Positions 1 to 13,353 are shown, numbered from the stretch's first letter. The stretch: DNA of 64,000 nt from Montifringilla adamsi (GCA_017590115.1 JAGGNK010011225.1:2357387-2421386); one strand, 5' to 3'. Notes: generated by a model not told the origin, from the sequence alone. Numbers and translations: made by a program.

Positions 1-1936
1 CTTAGCCTCTGCTGCTGACCCTCTATGGACTCACACTAATCCTCTAACCATTGTAATCTATTTATTGAAGTACTATGTCCACCCGCCTGGCATTGTTAAT
101 AAATGTCAGCCTTGCGTGGATAAGCCTAGACCTCTGACTTTATGTCTATATTGTATTGCCTTCAAAAATTATTTCAAGTGAAAATTATATTCTCTGTAAC
201 TTCCAAATGAAGGAAATTAAGAAGAAAAATTTAGAGGTAAAAGGAGAAACAGTAAATAATAATATTTTGTATCACAGCAGAAGTTGATACTTCTCATCTG
301 AACAACTGAATTTTTCATAAAATAATTTTCAGCTGCCAGCAGCTGTTAAGTTTGAAACTCTCTGTCCTCCAAAATGCTTCACTGATCTGAAAATCTCACA
401 GAAAATAGGTGACAATCAGAAGATTAAAGTACAAAACATCTGCATGGGTTTTTCTAGCCTTAAATATATGGAAAAGCAAACTACATTGTACAATGTGTGA
501 TATAAATATTTTCTTCAAAAATGAAAATATAAAAATGAAGGTTAATTGTAAACTCATGTTACCAATATTAAAACCATGTCTTATGTACCAGCCTATATAG
601 ACTCCACTATTAAAACGGGAAGCAGTAAGGTAATTCAAAAAATAGTGTTCTAGACTTTCATTAACACAATTATGTAGATTGTGTGAAGGAATTTCTGTTT
701 TCCTTTTGGTTTAGCTGAATGTGTGGATACTCTCCCCCCCCACTGTCCATAGTGCATATGAAGGGGTTTCATGTACATTGCATTATCTGTAAATTTCACC
801 AGCTCAGTGTTGGTTTTGATTGCTCTTCCTACATTTCTTCAACTTTTTAATGAAAGATTATTATATTGACACAGTTTCTATTAAGTACAAATCAAGTGGA
901 ATTGCTCCTTGTAATAACATTTAGAGCAGATATAAACTTACTGTAGAGCTAATAAAATAACACAAAATTAGTATAGCTTGGTTTGTACAGTTGGAATGGA
1001 ATGGAATCAGAACAGCTCATTCTCTTACCTGTAAAATTATTTTATTTAGAAATATACAATATACATAGAAATATACACAGATATATAATGCTGTATTCTA
1101 TTAGTATTTACGTCAAATTATCAGTTTCATAAAAATAGCAACTCAGTATGAATTGGTTGACAGTTTAATCAAAACCAACATTAGTGCTTCACCAGCAATC
1201 CCTTTTTGGAATTCTGATTTCCACTAGAGAAAGAATTTGCAAAGTATATTGCTCTGCAGAGTAAATATATCCATATTTATAGTAAGAGTGAGGAAAACCA
1301 GAAAACCATGTGCTCAAAACCAATTTTTAAACAATTAGTTTAGACTCATAAATAGCTCTAGAGAACTACATCAAACACTTATTTTTCATAAAAATATCAA
1401 TGCAATATCATATCAAAAAATAGCTGAATAGCATTTATTTTTCTGAACAGCTAAAGATTCAATCAATGTAATTAATGAGTAATTAGGTTTTGAGTTCATC
1501 ATTATGTACAGCTAAATTCTGTGAAATATGGAAACAGTATATGCCCCATAGGGGAGAAGGTCTCCCATTTAATATTTCCTGAAGGACTTTAAGCCTCCCC
1601 TGAAGTCATGCATTTTGCACAGCTGTGGAAGCAGAATACCCCAGCTCTTTCAGGGCATGCAGTGTGTATGTGTTGTGTACAACACCAGATCTGCAGCATT
1701 CAGGCCTAGGAAGAGACACTATTCCAAACACTACTGTATTTCTCCTGTTCTGGGTGCACTGCAATTTTTGGGAAGAAATCTTTCTATTGGCCCCAAGCAG
1801 AGTATGTACCATCTCCATCCATCAGTGGAGAAAACTGCTGATCCGACTCTCTCTACTTTGCAAACTATGTATACTGAACAGCCAGGATAGGAGTTTTCTC
1901 AGGTATGCTAATACAGTAGGTTAATAGTAAGTTCCT
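1..1936. other. AT-rich non-coding stretch
   Basis: No supportable gene. The open frames are short, overlap on both strands and look like chance. The first 140 bases and the stretch around 1560-1900 are less A+T-rich than the rest, but show no repeat family, splice pair or domain that I recognise. Confidence 0.6.
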
Positions 1937-2003
1937 CAGTTTTTTGGTTTTGTTTTTTTGGTTTTTTTTTTGTTTGTTTGTTTTGTTTTTGTTTTTGTTT
2001 GGG
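1937..2003. repeat. G/T-rich simple repeat (TTTTG/TTTG-like)
   Basis: Runs of three to ten T separated by one or two G, with units such as TTTTG and GTTTGTTTG. The minus strand is therefore an A-rich tract of AAAAC type. This could be a simple sequence repeat or the degenerate A-rich tail of an old minus-strand retrocopy; no recognisable element abuts it on the appropriate side. Confidence 0.75.
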
Positions 2004-2389
2004 ATTTCACCATTTTGTTGAATGTTCAATATTACATCCTGACTGAGAGGATAAGGTAAAGATGTCACTAGATTTTATGATTATATTCAGTCAGCTTCTT
2101 TGCAGTGTAGATTTACATTTTAAAATAAATGAAATTTAAAAATTCCCTTCTACAAAAAGGCAAAGTGTAAACTATAGGTAAGCTACAGGTTTTTTTCTAT
2201 CCAACCAGTAAGTCCAATGTCTCTCATGGCTTCAAATATTTTTTATGTAAAAATCATGTTAATATCACCTCATTGAGTCCTTAAAACTATGTCAGAGGGT
2301 TTAATTTGCAATAAAGAAATATAATTGCCCTCTATTTAGTAAAGGTGAGATTTTTTTTCTAGATAGTTATTGCTGTAGCTTTATTTGCC

Positions 2390-3060
2390 AGAGATTTCTT
2401 TACGCTCCTGTGGAAGCAAATGACAGGACCCATATTAAACTGCAACTCTGTGACGGAGAGAAATAAACTGCTTTACCAAGAGCTCCTGACTTCCTCTTCC
2501 CCAGTCCAATTCTAGTCATTTCAGCAGGGATCAGCTATAATAAATCAGCTTTGTGCTCATTTCAGCAATGACAAACAATAAATCACAATAATTCTCTTAC
2601 TGTTCAGAGAGATTTCAATTCTTAGGAGAATTTTAATCACAGCAGAGAGGCAAGAGTGTTAATGAGGTCTATAAATTACCTTTAAAGAGGGTAATTATGT
2701 CCAGTGTTGTAATAAAGGCTGAGACAGCTAATATCATTAAAGCAATTAAACACTTTTTTAGATTGTGAAGATAAATTTGAATTAAAATATTACTGTAAAC
2801 AAGGGGCCCATTTATTATAGAGCAATTGATTAGATAGTGGCCTCAGCTAATATTGCTGTGGTTTAAACAGGTTCTGTGAACTTCATTCAGATTTTGTCAA
2901 GTAACAAGGCTACAGATCACAAGTAGATTGCTAGTGCATTATCATCACATAAATCCATGAACAGCATTTTTACTTGCACTCTTAATTAGATTTTGTTGAA
3001 TGCAATTATTATAATTTCTTCTTAACTAGCTTCTGCTCATCTTTTTTTCTTGTCTAGATT
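2390..3060. promoter_or_regulatory. Candidate conserved non-coding element (homeodomain/SOX-motif rich)
   Basis: Single-copy sequence with a dense set of developmental-factor-like words: TAATTA-type cores around 2690 and 2980, ATTAAAGCAATTAAAC near 2740, TTGATTAG near 2827, and ACAATAAATCACAATAA near 2574. It contains two isolated CpGs and no repeat. Such composition is typical of vertebrate long-range enhancers, but motif density in AT-rich DNA is weak evidence and no cross-species comparison was possible. Confidence 0.3.
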
Positions 3061-3094
3061 TGTCCTTACATTTCAGCTTTCTTCTCCGTAGTCT

Positions 3095-3096
<2 letters not shown>

Positions 3097-3138
<42 letters not shown>
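3097..3138 (+). repeat. Poly(A) tract, 42 nt
   Basis: An uninterrupted run of 42 A. A pure run this long is young, since old tracts accumulate substitutions. It could be the tail of a retroposed sequence, but the 100-150 bases upstream show no recognisable SINE, LINE end or mRNA 3' end, and no flanking target-site duplication is evident, so simple microsatellite expansion is equally likely. Confidence 0.9.
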
Positions 3139-3140
<2 letters not shown>

Positions 3141-6100
3141 TGATAAAAGAACCTCATCATGAAAATTAAATAACTGGACATTTCTGGATGTTAAGCTACA
3201 ATCCGTTCCATGGATGCATTAATCACAAAAACATTAGCATCAGAAGAGCTTTTCATGATGAGCACTCATAAAATCTGATACCTAAAGGAACAAGTAAAGA
3301 TTTACTGTCTTCTATTTAAGGTATACTTAATGATAGGCTGAAATTAAAACCTCTGCTGTGTACCTAATCACTCTTGATTTTGTGCCCAAGACAGATTTAA
3401 AATTTTTTCTTATCCTCTGCCTTTTCAGAATAATGCAATGTATTGCTTCCTTCAGCACAGTGGCAAAGTTCATCAGCAGAAGAGAGAAATATTCTTGCAC
3501 TAATTTATCCTGTAGATTAGTGATTAGGATGTTTTAAAAGGGAAAGAAAGATTTTTACTTTGATCATCCCAAAGATGAAATCAAATATAATTTTCTGTGT
3601 AGCTGATCTAGTAACTCTAACATGATTATAAATTGTTTTCGTACTGGGAAGCAGATTCCTAGAAGATGCAAGAGAGCAACAGCCCAGAAGAATGGCCTAG
3701 CCAGCAGTCTGTGGGCTAATTAGGGGAAAAAATCAGGAGAAATAACAAATCAAGGGAACAGTGTGGTAGTGTCACAATATTTTATGGAAGGCTTAAATAT
3801 TAATGTGGGGAGAGCAAGCAAACACAAATCCACTGGACTAGCTCTAGAACAGAGACATTCACTTATTAACGACAGACCAATGATTTATGCAATCCCCATC
3901 TCTAGGAGCTGTTCCCTTCCTAAGGCAGTGCCCAGACCCACTGCACAATAGACTCTTGGTCTTCTGAGATCAACGAATGTTTAACTAGAACAATGAACTA
4001 GAGTTTCTTGCTGGAAGAAATGCACTGAAAGGCTGAGCAGAGGATCCATACCGTGTTCCTGCATAAAATGGAGAGGAGAGCAGCATCATCTTCCAACAGT
4101 GCTTCCAACTTAAGATTTTATTCACCAATATGTTTTGAAATGGTTTAGTAAACTAGTTCCAAAGAGTGTTTGTGGACACAAACAATGAGAGGTCCCTAAA
4201 TCTGGAAAACAAGTTGGCATTTAATGCATATCTCTATTTTCAGCAATTTTTTTCTTGTTTTTTAATTATAAAGTGATTTCCTGCTCTGACTTCCTTTTTG
4301 ATGCCTTTAATTTCTCCTCTGTATGGCTGAGTGACCACAGGAACATTTCCTTAGGCCTGACTCTAAGGACCAAGAAGAAGATACACAAACTATGGAAGAA
4401 TCTAATTAATCTCAGAAAACACCTGTGACCCTAGTTAAATACTGGATGTATTCTTTTGTCTCCTTTTGTTATTTGCCAAGGTTACATCCAGCCTCTGTCA
4501 ACATACTGGAAGATTTAAATGTTTTTTGCTCTTCTTAGCTCTTTTTTTATATGCCCAGGAATCTGTGGATTACTTTTCTGTCTTTTGTTTCCAAAATGTG
4601 CATTTCACTCATACTGTAAAACTAAATAAATCCTTTTCAAGATGAGATGCACATTTCAGTCCACATCAGAGTTTAATACCTCTTCTACATTCTGCAACAG
4701 CAGGATTATAAAAGTGATACTGTAGGTGTTTTCAAGCCGATTTATCCATAGTTATATGTACATATGAACACAGTTTTAGTTTTTGTTTTAAATGATTGCC
4801 AGACAATATAATTAAGTGAAAAGTGACAGATATATCTCAAAGATATAATCTTAGTCGCTGCAACTGTAAATCAAAGCACAGGTTGAACACAAATGTCTAC
4901 CTGTATCTCACCTAATGTTAGATGTCAGTGAAGTGCCCAAGGGAGAGATCTGGGATCTGGCTACAAGCAACAGAAAGAAAGGTACATATGAGCAGAAAAG
5001 ACCCCAACTGAGCAAACTGCTTGCTCTATTCATTGTCTAGAAAACTGCTTAATGTTATGGGCTCCAAATTTAGAATTTAATGTTAATTTAAATTAATGTT
5101 AAACAGGAAACAAGTTTTTCTATGGAAAAAAATTGAAAGGAAACTAGATTCAACCTTGAATTATCTTCTTAATAGCAATGAAAAACAGGTGAGAGGAAAT
5201 TATTCAGAAAATATATTTAAATTTGTTTAAAAAATGTGTGCATTTTATGCAAATGTCCAAAATTGAAATTAAAAATAGCTAAATCCTGAGAAGGCTGAAT
5301 TTTTCAAAAGCAAATATTCCTTCTGATGTGTAAGAGAAGCATGCATTCTTTTTTCTCTTTAACAGAGGGAAAATAATTCTCTGATATTATTTGATTAGCA
5401 AGGCAGACTAGCAACTACTACAATATTTCTTTGTTACACAGAGAGATATTCACAACTTTGAAGCTGATAGTTGTTTTTAGTTCCATTACATGTATAGTTA
5501 AAGAGTAGCAAATACCGTACCCAAACCTCTTGAATATTCTTTTTTCCATTTCACATAATTCCACAGATGTTTTTCCATTTCACATAATACACAGATGTCT
5601 CCTCTCAGGGTGAAATTGTGGGAGGCTGCTCAGCATATCTAATGTTTCAGGAGTAGCTGCCTACATTTTTAGGTATTCTCCATCTCTTGTCCAGCAGATT
5701 CAATCCTATTTTTTGTGTCTATTCAGGTGTCATCATTCATTAAACCCACCTGCAGGCTCATAAAACCTTCCTACTCTTTGGAAGAACATAATTTTGGTAA
5801 TTTTTTTTTTCTAGACTAATGATTTATCTGATTAAGTGGTGGAGGATAAAGCTGGGAATAGAGAAAAAATGTTGGGATACTCATGTCTAGCACCAAATTA
5901 TTACACAGTCTAAAACTGACTCACCTGACTTTACCCACAGTATAGCCATTACTGGAAGAAATCCAGTCATTCACCTCCAATTTGCTTGTGGAAAATCCGA
6001 AAATAGACCAGTAATTGAAGCATACAGTATGGGCGATCAGACATGAACTTTGTTAATGTAACACATGCAAAACAATGTGAGACATCATTTTTATTCTTCT

Positions 6101-9100
6101 TCAGCCTCATCAGGTTGAGGGATAAAGGGAAATCTCTAGTCAAGGAATGAATTATGATGTCTCACAACAAGCAATTGTGCTATGCTTGAGTGCTGCTTAG
6201 TTAGAAATATGTGAATGTAAATACTGTGTGAAACAGAAGGTAATTGTAGGACCTTTTTCTGGTAGTATTTTCTAATTGTTACCAGCCATCAGGCAATTGG
6301 ATTTCTCAGGGTTATAACAAATATAGCTCCACCCGACTTCCCATGTAACCCTCCATGGTCCTCCTCTTACTGGTGCATATATTTATCTCACATAAATGTC
6401 CAGAGATCTCAAAAGTAAAGGAAAATGTACTTAATTAAATTAGTAATATTATGAAGGAAATTGTACACACAGGTTGTCACCAAATCAAGATGTCTGGGCT
6501 TAGTATATCTGTGTTTTTCAGACCTACCTGTGTTTTCATACCAAAGGTATTGATGTTTCATGTCAGCTAACGATCATTTTTGTACAAGAACTGGACCTGA
6601 AAATGAACACTGGCTATTCAGAAGAAGTAATCTGGAATAAGTCAGCAGCACATTCTTCCTAGTCACTAAAGTCAGAATGATCCATGCTCTAAAACTTGAA
6701 GCTTCAGGTGGTTTTGAAAAGGAAAAGGGACTGATTGCTATATAGGATTTTCCAAACTAAATCTGGCAATTCATCCATTTTGTTCTGTAATGTGCCTCAA
6801 GTAGTTACAAGTATCTTGTGGAATATCCCTAGGGAAAGAAAGAAAAAAGTCCCAGGACACAATCCATCAGCCAGTGATGTACATTCAGTCACACCCAGGA
6901 TGATGTTTTGCAAGTTTCATTTGCTGTTAAGGTGCCCCTTATTTTTAGTTTACCTAAACTGTGCAAACAAATTCAAGGTAATTTATAATCTGTAAAAATT
7001 AGGTATATCAAACAATTAAAGCTATTTACATTTCAGATATATTTTAATGGCAATCTTGCTTGGGTTTCAATTCAGTAGATGCCTGCTATCAGTCATAGAC
7101 ATAGTTTAATCCTCACCTTGCCCAACCTAATGTAAAGGAATAGATTTCTGGTTATTAATTGCAACTCCACAATATAACAGGTGCCCCACGCATCTCACCC
7201 CATTTACATTCAGGCAGGCTGGTACACTTCATTCTTATATGCACACAGCACCAAAGCAATTACTGGTAAAAGCAGGTGTATTATTCATTGTGCTATGAAA
7301 AGTTCCCTTTCTGGTAGAAAGGTAATGAGTGCTTGGAAAGACTAATGTTTAATAATATTCTGTTAACAGATCATCTGTTAGAAATACTGATTAAAAGAAA
7401 GAGTCAATGCCAGATCCACATTTGGTGTTCATTTGCACAGCTCTGCTGAAATCAATAGCCCTGTGTAGATGTCTAAAGAACCAGATAAAAAGTGCTGACC
7501 TTAACATTGACTTCTTGATCTCTCATCATTTGTGTAAGTTTTCAGCTATCTCTTAAAATACATTTGAATTTCCCCAAAAGATAGTTAAGGACATTTTTAA
7601 AAAGCATTAATTCTGAGGATGTATCTGAATTACAGAGCTAAGATTCGGATGCAGATACAAAATTTCTAGAATAATCACCAATCTTTGTATATCACACTTT
7701 GAATGAGAAAGTCTCAGAGGAAAAAAATAGATTACTGAGATATAGAGAATCTTATCCTAGAGGAGACTTCAATGTGCAGGCAAAGTTAAATAAACAGCTT
7801 CATTCTCATCTATTTCTGTATCTGTAATGTAACGTTGAAATTCTAGAGAGATTTAATTCATACCATTATTTAGACTGCAAGTTTCAGTAGGGTCCCCTGA
7901 GATGCAGGACCTGACATTGCTCTGTGTCAGTGCTTTGACTTCCATTTAAACAGTGTGGAGCAGGATACAAAGGTGAAAACTGGACTATAGTTCAGAAGCA
8001 TTATTGCCTATATTCCAAAATACCTATTTTCAGATTATTAAAATAGATTACATAATTTATGAGAGGCCTTCCTTTTGATAACTGACAGGTTGGAGTCTCT
8101 TGCCAATATCCTCCTGGAAATTGAAAAAAAAAGTGAAAGAAATAAAACTGATATTAAAATAATATAAAAATGAAAATTATGGAAAAATTGTTAGCAGCAA
8201 GCAGAAAGATTATTTAAAGAATTCACAAAATAGTCAGAAGATCATAAAAATATATTAAAATCTATTTAAAATACATTTTTAAATATAAAATATTGTTTAA
8301 ATTCTCAATGGAGTGTATTTAAATACTTAGTTACATTCATAACTTTGCTTTTTACTAGTGTATTCTAATGTGGCTCTAGATTAAAACATAACAAAATGCT
8401 GAACAGATTTCCAGATTTGCTATACTCAGTTCTAAATTGTGCATACCTTGGAGACAATTTCAGAAATGCAAGACTGCACAAATATTTCTTGAAGGAAGGT
8501 TATTTCTATGTTTTAGATTAAGGTGAGGAGGAAATTGTAAGTCCTTGGTATACAGTTAATTTTCTTTACCTCCAAATTTTCACTGATGTGTATGATATCT
8601 ATGGAGATAAGTAAAAGTTTGGTTACCAGACATGACTGAAATCCTTATAATTAAAGTATTCACTTTCCATAGGAAAGTGAAATTCTTTCTCCAACTTAAA
8701 CCAGAAATATTTTCAGTGTTGACCATGTTTCTTCCTGCCCTAGTAGACATTTATACTCTAGGGGAAGTGCCTCAATTTTCCATGTTTCCTTCTTATTCTT
8801 TTATCAGGGGAATTTAAGAAACATAAATCATTTTTGTGTGCCTTTATGCAACCTATTGGTCAAACCCATGAGACGTTAAGATGGCATAAATCATTTTGTG
8901 GGTCTTTATTCTCTTTATTTTTGAAAGCCCTGAGTTTGTGCAAGTTCTACTAGTGACCTTCAAATAGAATAGATTTGCAGGTCAGATTTTAGGGGAAATA
9001 CAAAGTAGATGACAATGTTTCTTCATGCAGCATATAAAAATAAATATCCAATGAAGTCCAGAGGACGCAAAGGTTTTATAACACTGCATGGAATTACATG

Positions 9101-9533
9101 TGTGAGCAAAGTTATGCACATGCTGAAATGGCTTAGCATGGGAAGCTAATTTTTCAAGCCCTTATTTTTGCTGCAGTTGTGCCAAAATATAAGCAATTCA
9201 GTCATTTTCTCATCCGTCTGTGGAAGGAAAGTTCCCCACCTTTTTCAGTGAGAGAAAGACAATTCCTAAGGATAGTCATTTGGCATAACTGAGACTCTAC
9301 TGTTTTCATAAACACACACACAAAAAAAAAAAAGTTTTCTAGTTACACAGGAAATAGTTCCAACAATTTTTGTCTATTCGTCTGTGGACTTATAAATTTT
9401 CTTCTAACATAAAGCTTAACTCCTCATTTCCTTCAAACACACCAACAAGGTACCATGGCCTTTAGGCATAGGAACACAGAGGAAAAAAAAACATTTATAA
9501 GTTAATTTCTCCAAATTATCTTGTATTCTAAGT
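3139..9533. other. AT-rich non-coding stretch
   Basis: No gene or recognised repeat apart from the short direct duplication at 5541-5598. The longest open frames are under 90 codons and lack protein-like composition or convincing splice context. Confidence 0.6.
5541..5598. repeat. Short tandem duplication, about 30-bp unit
   Basis: Two adjacent near-identical copies of a unit beginning TTTTTCCATTTCACATAAT and ending CACAGATGT (5541-5570 and 5571-5598). The second copy is two bases shorter in the middle. This looks like a simple slippage or local duplication event. Confidence 0.85.
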
Positions 9534-9672
9534 TGCCATGTATTGCAGGTTATAGCACAGTGCTGCTAACACCAAGGTTGTAGATTTGAGCCCATATGGA
9601 CCACTCACTCAGGGGCTGGTCTTCATGATCCTTGTGGGTCCCTTCTAACTCAAAATGTTCTTTGATAATGTG
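9534..9672 (+). mobile_element. tRNA-Ile-derived SINE with CR1-like tail (TguSINE1-type)
   Basis: The 5' part resembles a nuclear tRNA-Ile. GTGCTGCTAACACCAAGG (9570-9587) matches the anticodon arm and variable region of tRNA-Ile with the anticodon changed, and GATTTGAGCCCATATGGACCA (9593-9602 for its GATTTGAGCC start) matches the T-arm, acceptor 3' strand and discriminator region with a degenerate B box. It is followed directly by a CR1-like 3' end (ATGATCCTTGTGGGTCCCTTC, then a degenerate TTTGATAATGTG terminus). The tRNA-head/CR1-tail structure is that described for TguSINE1 in zebra finch, which used CR1 machinery for mobility. The tRNA part is too degenerate to be a functional tRNA. No target-site duplication was seen, as expected for CR1-type priming. 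Confidence 0.8.
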
Positions 9673-12600
9673 TGGTAAAAATGTACATCTCACTTTGCCA
9701 AATGATATTTTCAGAGGTTTCACTGTGTGAAAATATTTTTAACACTGCACAATTTTGTCAAAAAATTCAAAAGTTTTCAAAAGATTTTTGAGGTAGGCAT
9801 CTGGTCTTAAACATACCTTGCGCAACATCTGAGTTTGTATCAGAGATGGAAATGTGGAAACAATTTAAACAATTATTTTTAAACAAATACAAACTACCTT
9901 CATAAATTTTTGTGACTCTTATAATTTTTCACAAATATTGTTAATAGTTCATAATACTTTACAAAAATTTGGAAGAGGAACATCTGCCAACAGGTCAATG
10001 ATTATTAGATGTATATTACTTGATGATATTAATTGAATTTACTTCCATCAAATCCACATAAAATTAGCCTCCATATGAGTTTGTACACCTAGGGATTTTT
10101 TGCCCAGGAAGTTGATTTTGCTGCAGACTTAACTATTGGATTCAGTCTGACATCTGTTAAAAGTCCCTCAGCTCTTCATCAATAAACAGACTAAGCTGTC
10201 CAGTGTTTCTCCAAAGAAGGATCTTCCTTGTCTTGTTGCCAGGCTGTGGGACCAGTATGGGAAAACATCAGAAGTGTTTTAAAAAGAAAGAAAGCTGTCA
10301 GAAGTGACAGAGGAGAGAAAACTGCAATGCTTTGAAGGGAAAGGAAATAAAGGCTTTAAAGCAAATTGTGATGGAGAGCAGAAAAGAATAGCACAAAAGA
10401 TGAAACAAGCTATAACAAAGAAACAGTTAATCTTAGTTGTTCTTTATAGTTAAACTAAAAAAATTCATTCTAAGAACCTGAGCCAAGATTGAGCCCCAAG
10501 GTGTGGATACTTCTGAGTCACATGTAATAATAGTTTGATACTGCACTGAAAAAAATGTTCAGGTGGTTTAGCAAGGTCATTGTGGTTTTCAGTTCATTAC
10601 AACTCAGAACACTGAGAAAGTGAGATAATTTGCACATCAACAAATGTTAGTGTTATTGTGCTTATGAATCTTGGATAGTTTTTTTCTTCATTGCATACAA
10701 ATATTCATAATTAAGGATGGCTGACACTACTAACCTTCTGGAATTTCTCTCTATTCTTTACCAAACTTTGATCATGTTTTAGTGAGTCCCCTGTGCAGCC
10801 CTTAAGAAGACCACGTCTGCAGTTAGCTGGCAATTTTATCAAAAACCTTATTTAGCTTTCTAGATACTGAGAGCAGCCTTCATCTGTGGAAAACAGCAGA
10901 TGGCAAGTAAGTTGGCTGCCAGTAGCCAGGGAGATTTAAAGAGATATATAGATCCTGAGTGTAATTTACTGAGGACAGCTCTCAATGGTTTACACTAAAA
11001 CTCTTTATTTAAGCACAATTAGTGCCAGAACCATTGCTTTCACATGATGGGGTTCTGCAGCAGCTATTAACATTATTATTCCAAAACACCAAGGGAGTAA
11101 CACAGTGCTCTGTGAGGAATGATGCATCTTTCTTATAGTCTGTAATTCTAGCATTTCAAGGTATTAAAGATCACTTTCAAGTACCTTAATGATGTGAGCA
11201 GATTTTCAACAGCTCTCAGTGGCAGTTGCAGGTTGCTGACAGAGCCACTGAAAATCCAGCCAACTTTGTGTAGGTACTCAACTGAAAATTAGCTGTTCTG
11301 AAAAATGGTCATCAATTTTCAAATCCTGAATTTCTCAAAAAATTTGGACCTATTTTACAAGGAACAAAATTGAAAATTCAAGGCAAAGTATAATCAAAAG
11401 TTTTGCTTGCCCTGACTCTGAGATGATTTAAAAGTATCCAAGCTTAACCCTTCTCTGTCATGATACATATACCAGCTTCAGACACACAGTGACTGGAGGA
11501 CTGCTAGAAAGAAGGGATGCTGAGCACTTTGCTCAAGGCTACAGAGGAAAACTCAGTACAAGAATCTGAAATCTGAAGGATTTATCTATAAAAAAAGCCC
11601 TTAAACTAACTCACTTCACCTCTCCACTTCTGTGTCAGCAGAGATTGTCTGCAACATAAAGCAGATGGCCAAATGCAGAAAGATAATGAGTGGTACATAT
11701 TTTTTATATACAGATTCATAATCAAAAGGATTTTTTGACTAGTGTTAATGAGAGCCCTTTAGACAAAAATATAGTACCATGACCATTACTTGACATGTGG
11801 AATGTGCCACAGTGATGAAGAGTGAATAGAATTAGGGGGGAAAACACATCCTCTCTGTTTTTCTCTTTCTTGTCTTCTATTCAGCCCATTAGGTAAAGCA
11901 ATGCTAAATTTTCATGTGCTTGAACTTTGTAAACATCAGACAATAGAATTAATCCAAATCTATCCTGAGTACCCAAACAAAAATTAACTTTAGGAGCAAA
12001 GAATCTTTATAATGACTTGTAATGGTGTGCTCTGGATTCAGCTCTTTCAGAGGACTGTTCACCACAGCAGCTAAGATAATGACCACATGGTGTAGCTTAA
12101 CAAGCAACACAAACCAGTAAGAGCAAGGCAGCTGCAGATAAAGCAAAGGGATTTGTCCTTCCACTCCCTTTGCAGGGCACTTTCTTTCCAACATCAGAAA
12201 TTTCTTAAAGATCTCACACAGGGTGTTTTTTTTCTTTTATTTTTTTCTTTGCCACAAAGGACTTCTAATACCACTGCAATAAAAAGTTCTTATTTTATGA
12301 TTTGTCTTTCAAAGCTTTGTCTTCTCTAGTCCTCATGGTATATGTTTCATTACACATTTTGTACCAAAATCAAGAAATGATGGGTCACAGAAAGTTAATA
12401 AAATGCTATATTCCTGCTTTTTACGCTGTGTGATGTGTGGCAGATCCAGGAGCAACACAAGCATTAAATGTCAGCATTGACTATTGTAAGAAATAAGTTT
12501 CAATGGTGGTGTAGATTTTTTTTTTTTCAGAGGAGGATGGTTTTTCCCTCCTTTCCATATCAGCACTGTTTCCTTTACAATTATCAACTTTTTACTGTCT

Positions 12601-13266
12601 TCAGGAGCTGGAAGCAGTTCATATTTGAAGCATTTATATTAGAGACAGTTGAAACAATGTAGCTAAAATAACAAGGACTGCCTAATTTCTCACCTTTTGT
12701 GTTTCATTATTTTTCATTTCTGAATTATTGGTCCACATACAAGGTCAGACTGCTGGCATTATTAAAAGAAAAAACTGTGCATGCAGCCCCAAAACTAACA
12801 TTATTTCTAGTGCTATCTTCCAATTGCTCTGGAAAGACAAAAATTTCACAGCAAAACTTATTCTTGTCATATACCCAGCTCAATACTGGACGTCTATGTT
12901 GCTCCCAAATGTCATAAAAACACCCTTGTTATTGACATACCTTTTAAAAAATACCACATTTTAATAAACACAAAGATATTGTGAGGTGTAAAGACAAAAA
13001 GAAAAGGAAAACTTAATCAATATTAGTAAATCATATTAGTGGCTAACAATGTAAAAACAAATTATTCACATTACTAGTAGCCATAACATAAAACATTCCC
13101 ATAAGTGTCATCAAAAGTTCAATCAGGTTATAGCTACAGGCATTAAAAGGCATCCATTGAGCAATACAGTCTAAAATTCAAGGTGTATAATTTCAAAATG
13201 TGATACAAAAAGGGGCTGGATATTTGACTTCTTTGTCTGATGTTTCCATGAATGTCCCTGTACCGT
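9673..13266. other. AT-rich non-coding stretch
   Basis: No gene or repeat family recognised. Frames at 11949-12194 (minus) and 12699-12964 (plus) are short and have no domain-like features. Confidence 0.6.
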
Positions 13267-13353
13267 CTAGTATAGCAATGCTTGCACTATCTCCAAATGA
13301 ATGGACTCGTTGACTGGAATACCATCAATAGATTTTATTTCCCCAAACTTGAG
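13267..13353 (-). other. PDZ-like exon fragment (speculative)
   Basis: On the minus strand a pyrimidine-rich CTCATTCCTTTAG acceptor-like end (AG at 13354-13355) is followed in frame by 28 codons and a TAG. The peptide begins LKFGEIKSIDGIPV and continues with an H-x-E-x-V-Q-A-L-L pattern. This fits the second half of a PDZ domain: the strand with the usual G-D-x-I-x-x-I-D/N-G, then the alpha-B helix with its conserved histidine. The usual Asp after the Gly is absent. The only donor-like GT before the stop (ATA|GTGCAAG, exon end 13288) is weak, and I see no partner exon nearby. It may be an exon, a decayed exon or coincidence. No gene is assigned. Confidence 0.2.

Noticed and set aside
9534..9603. 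tRNA-Ile gene
   Set aside because: The arms are degenerate, the A box is disrupted, the anticodon is changed and a CR1 tail is fused, so it is a SINE head and not a tRNA gene.
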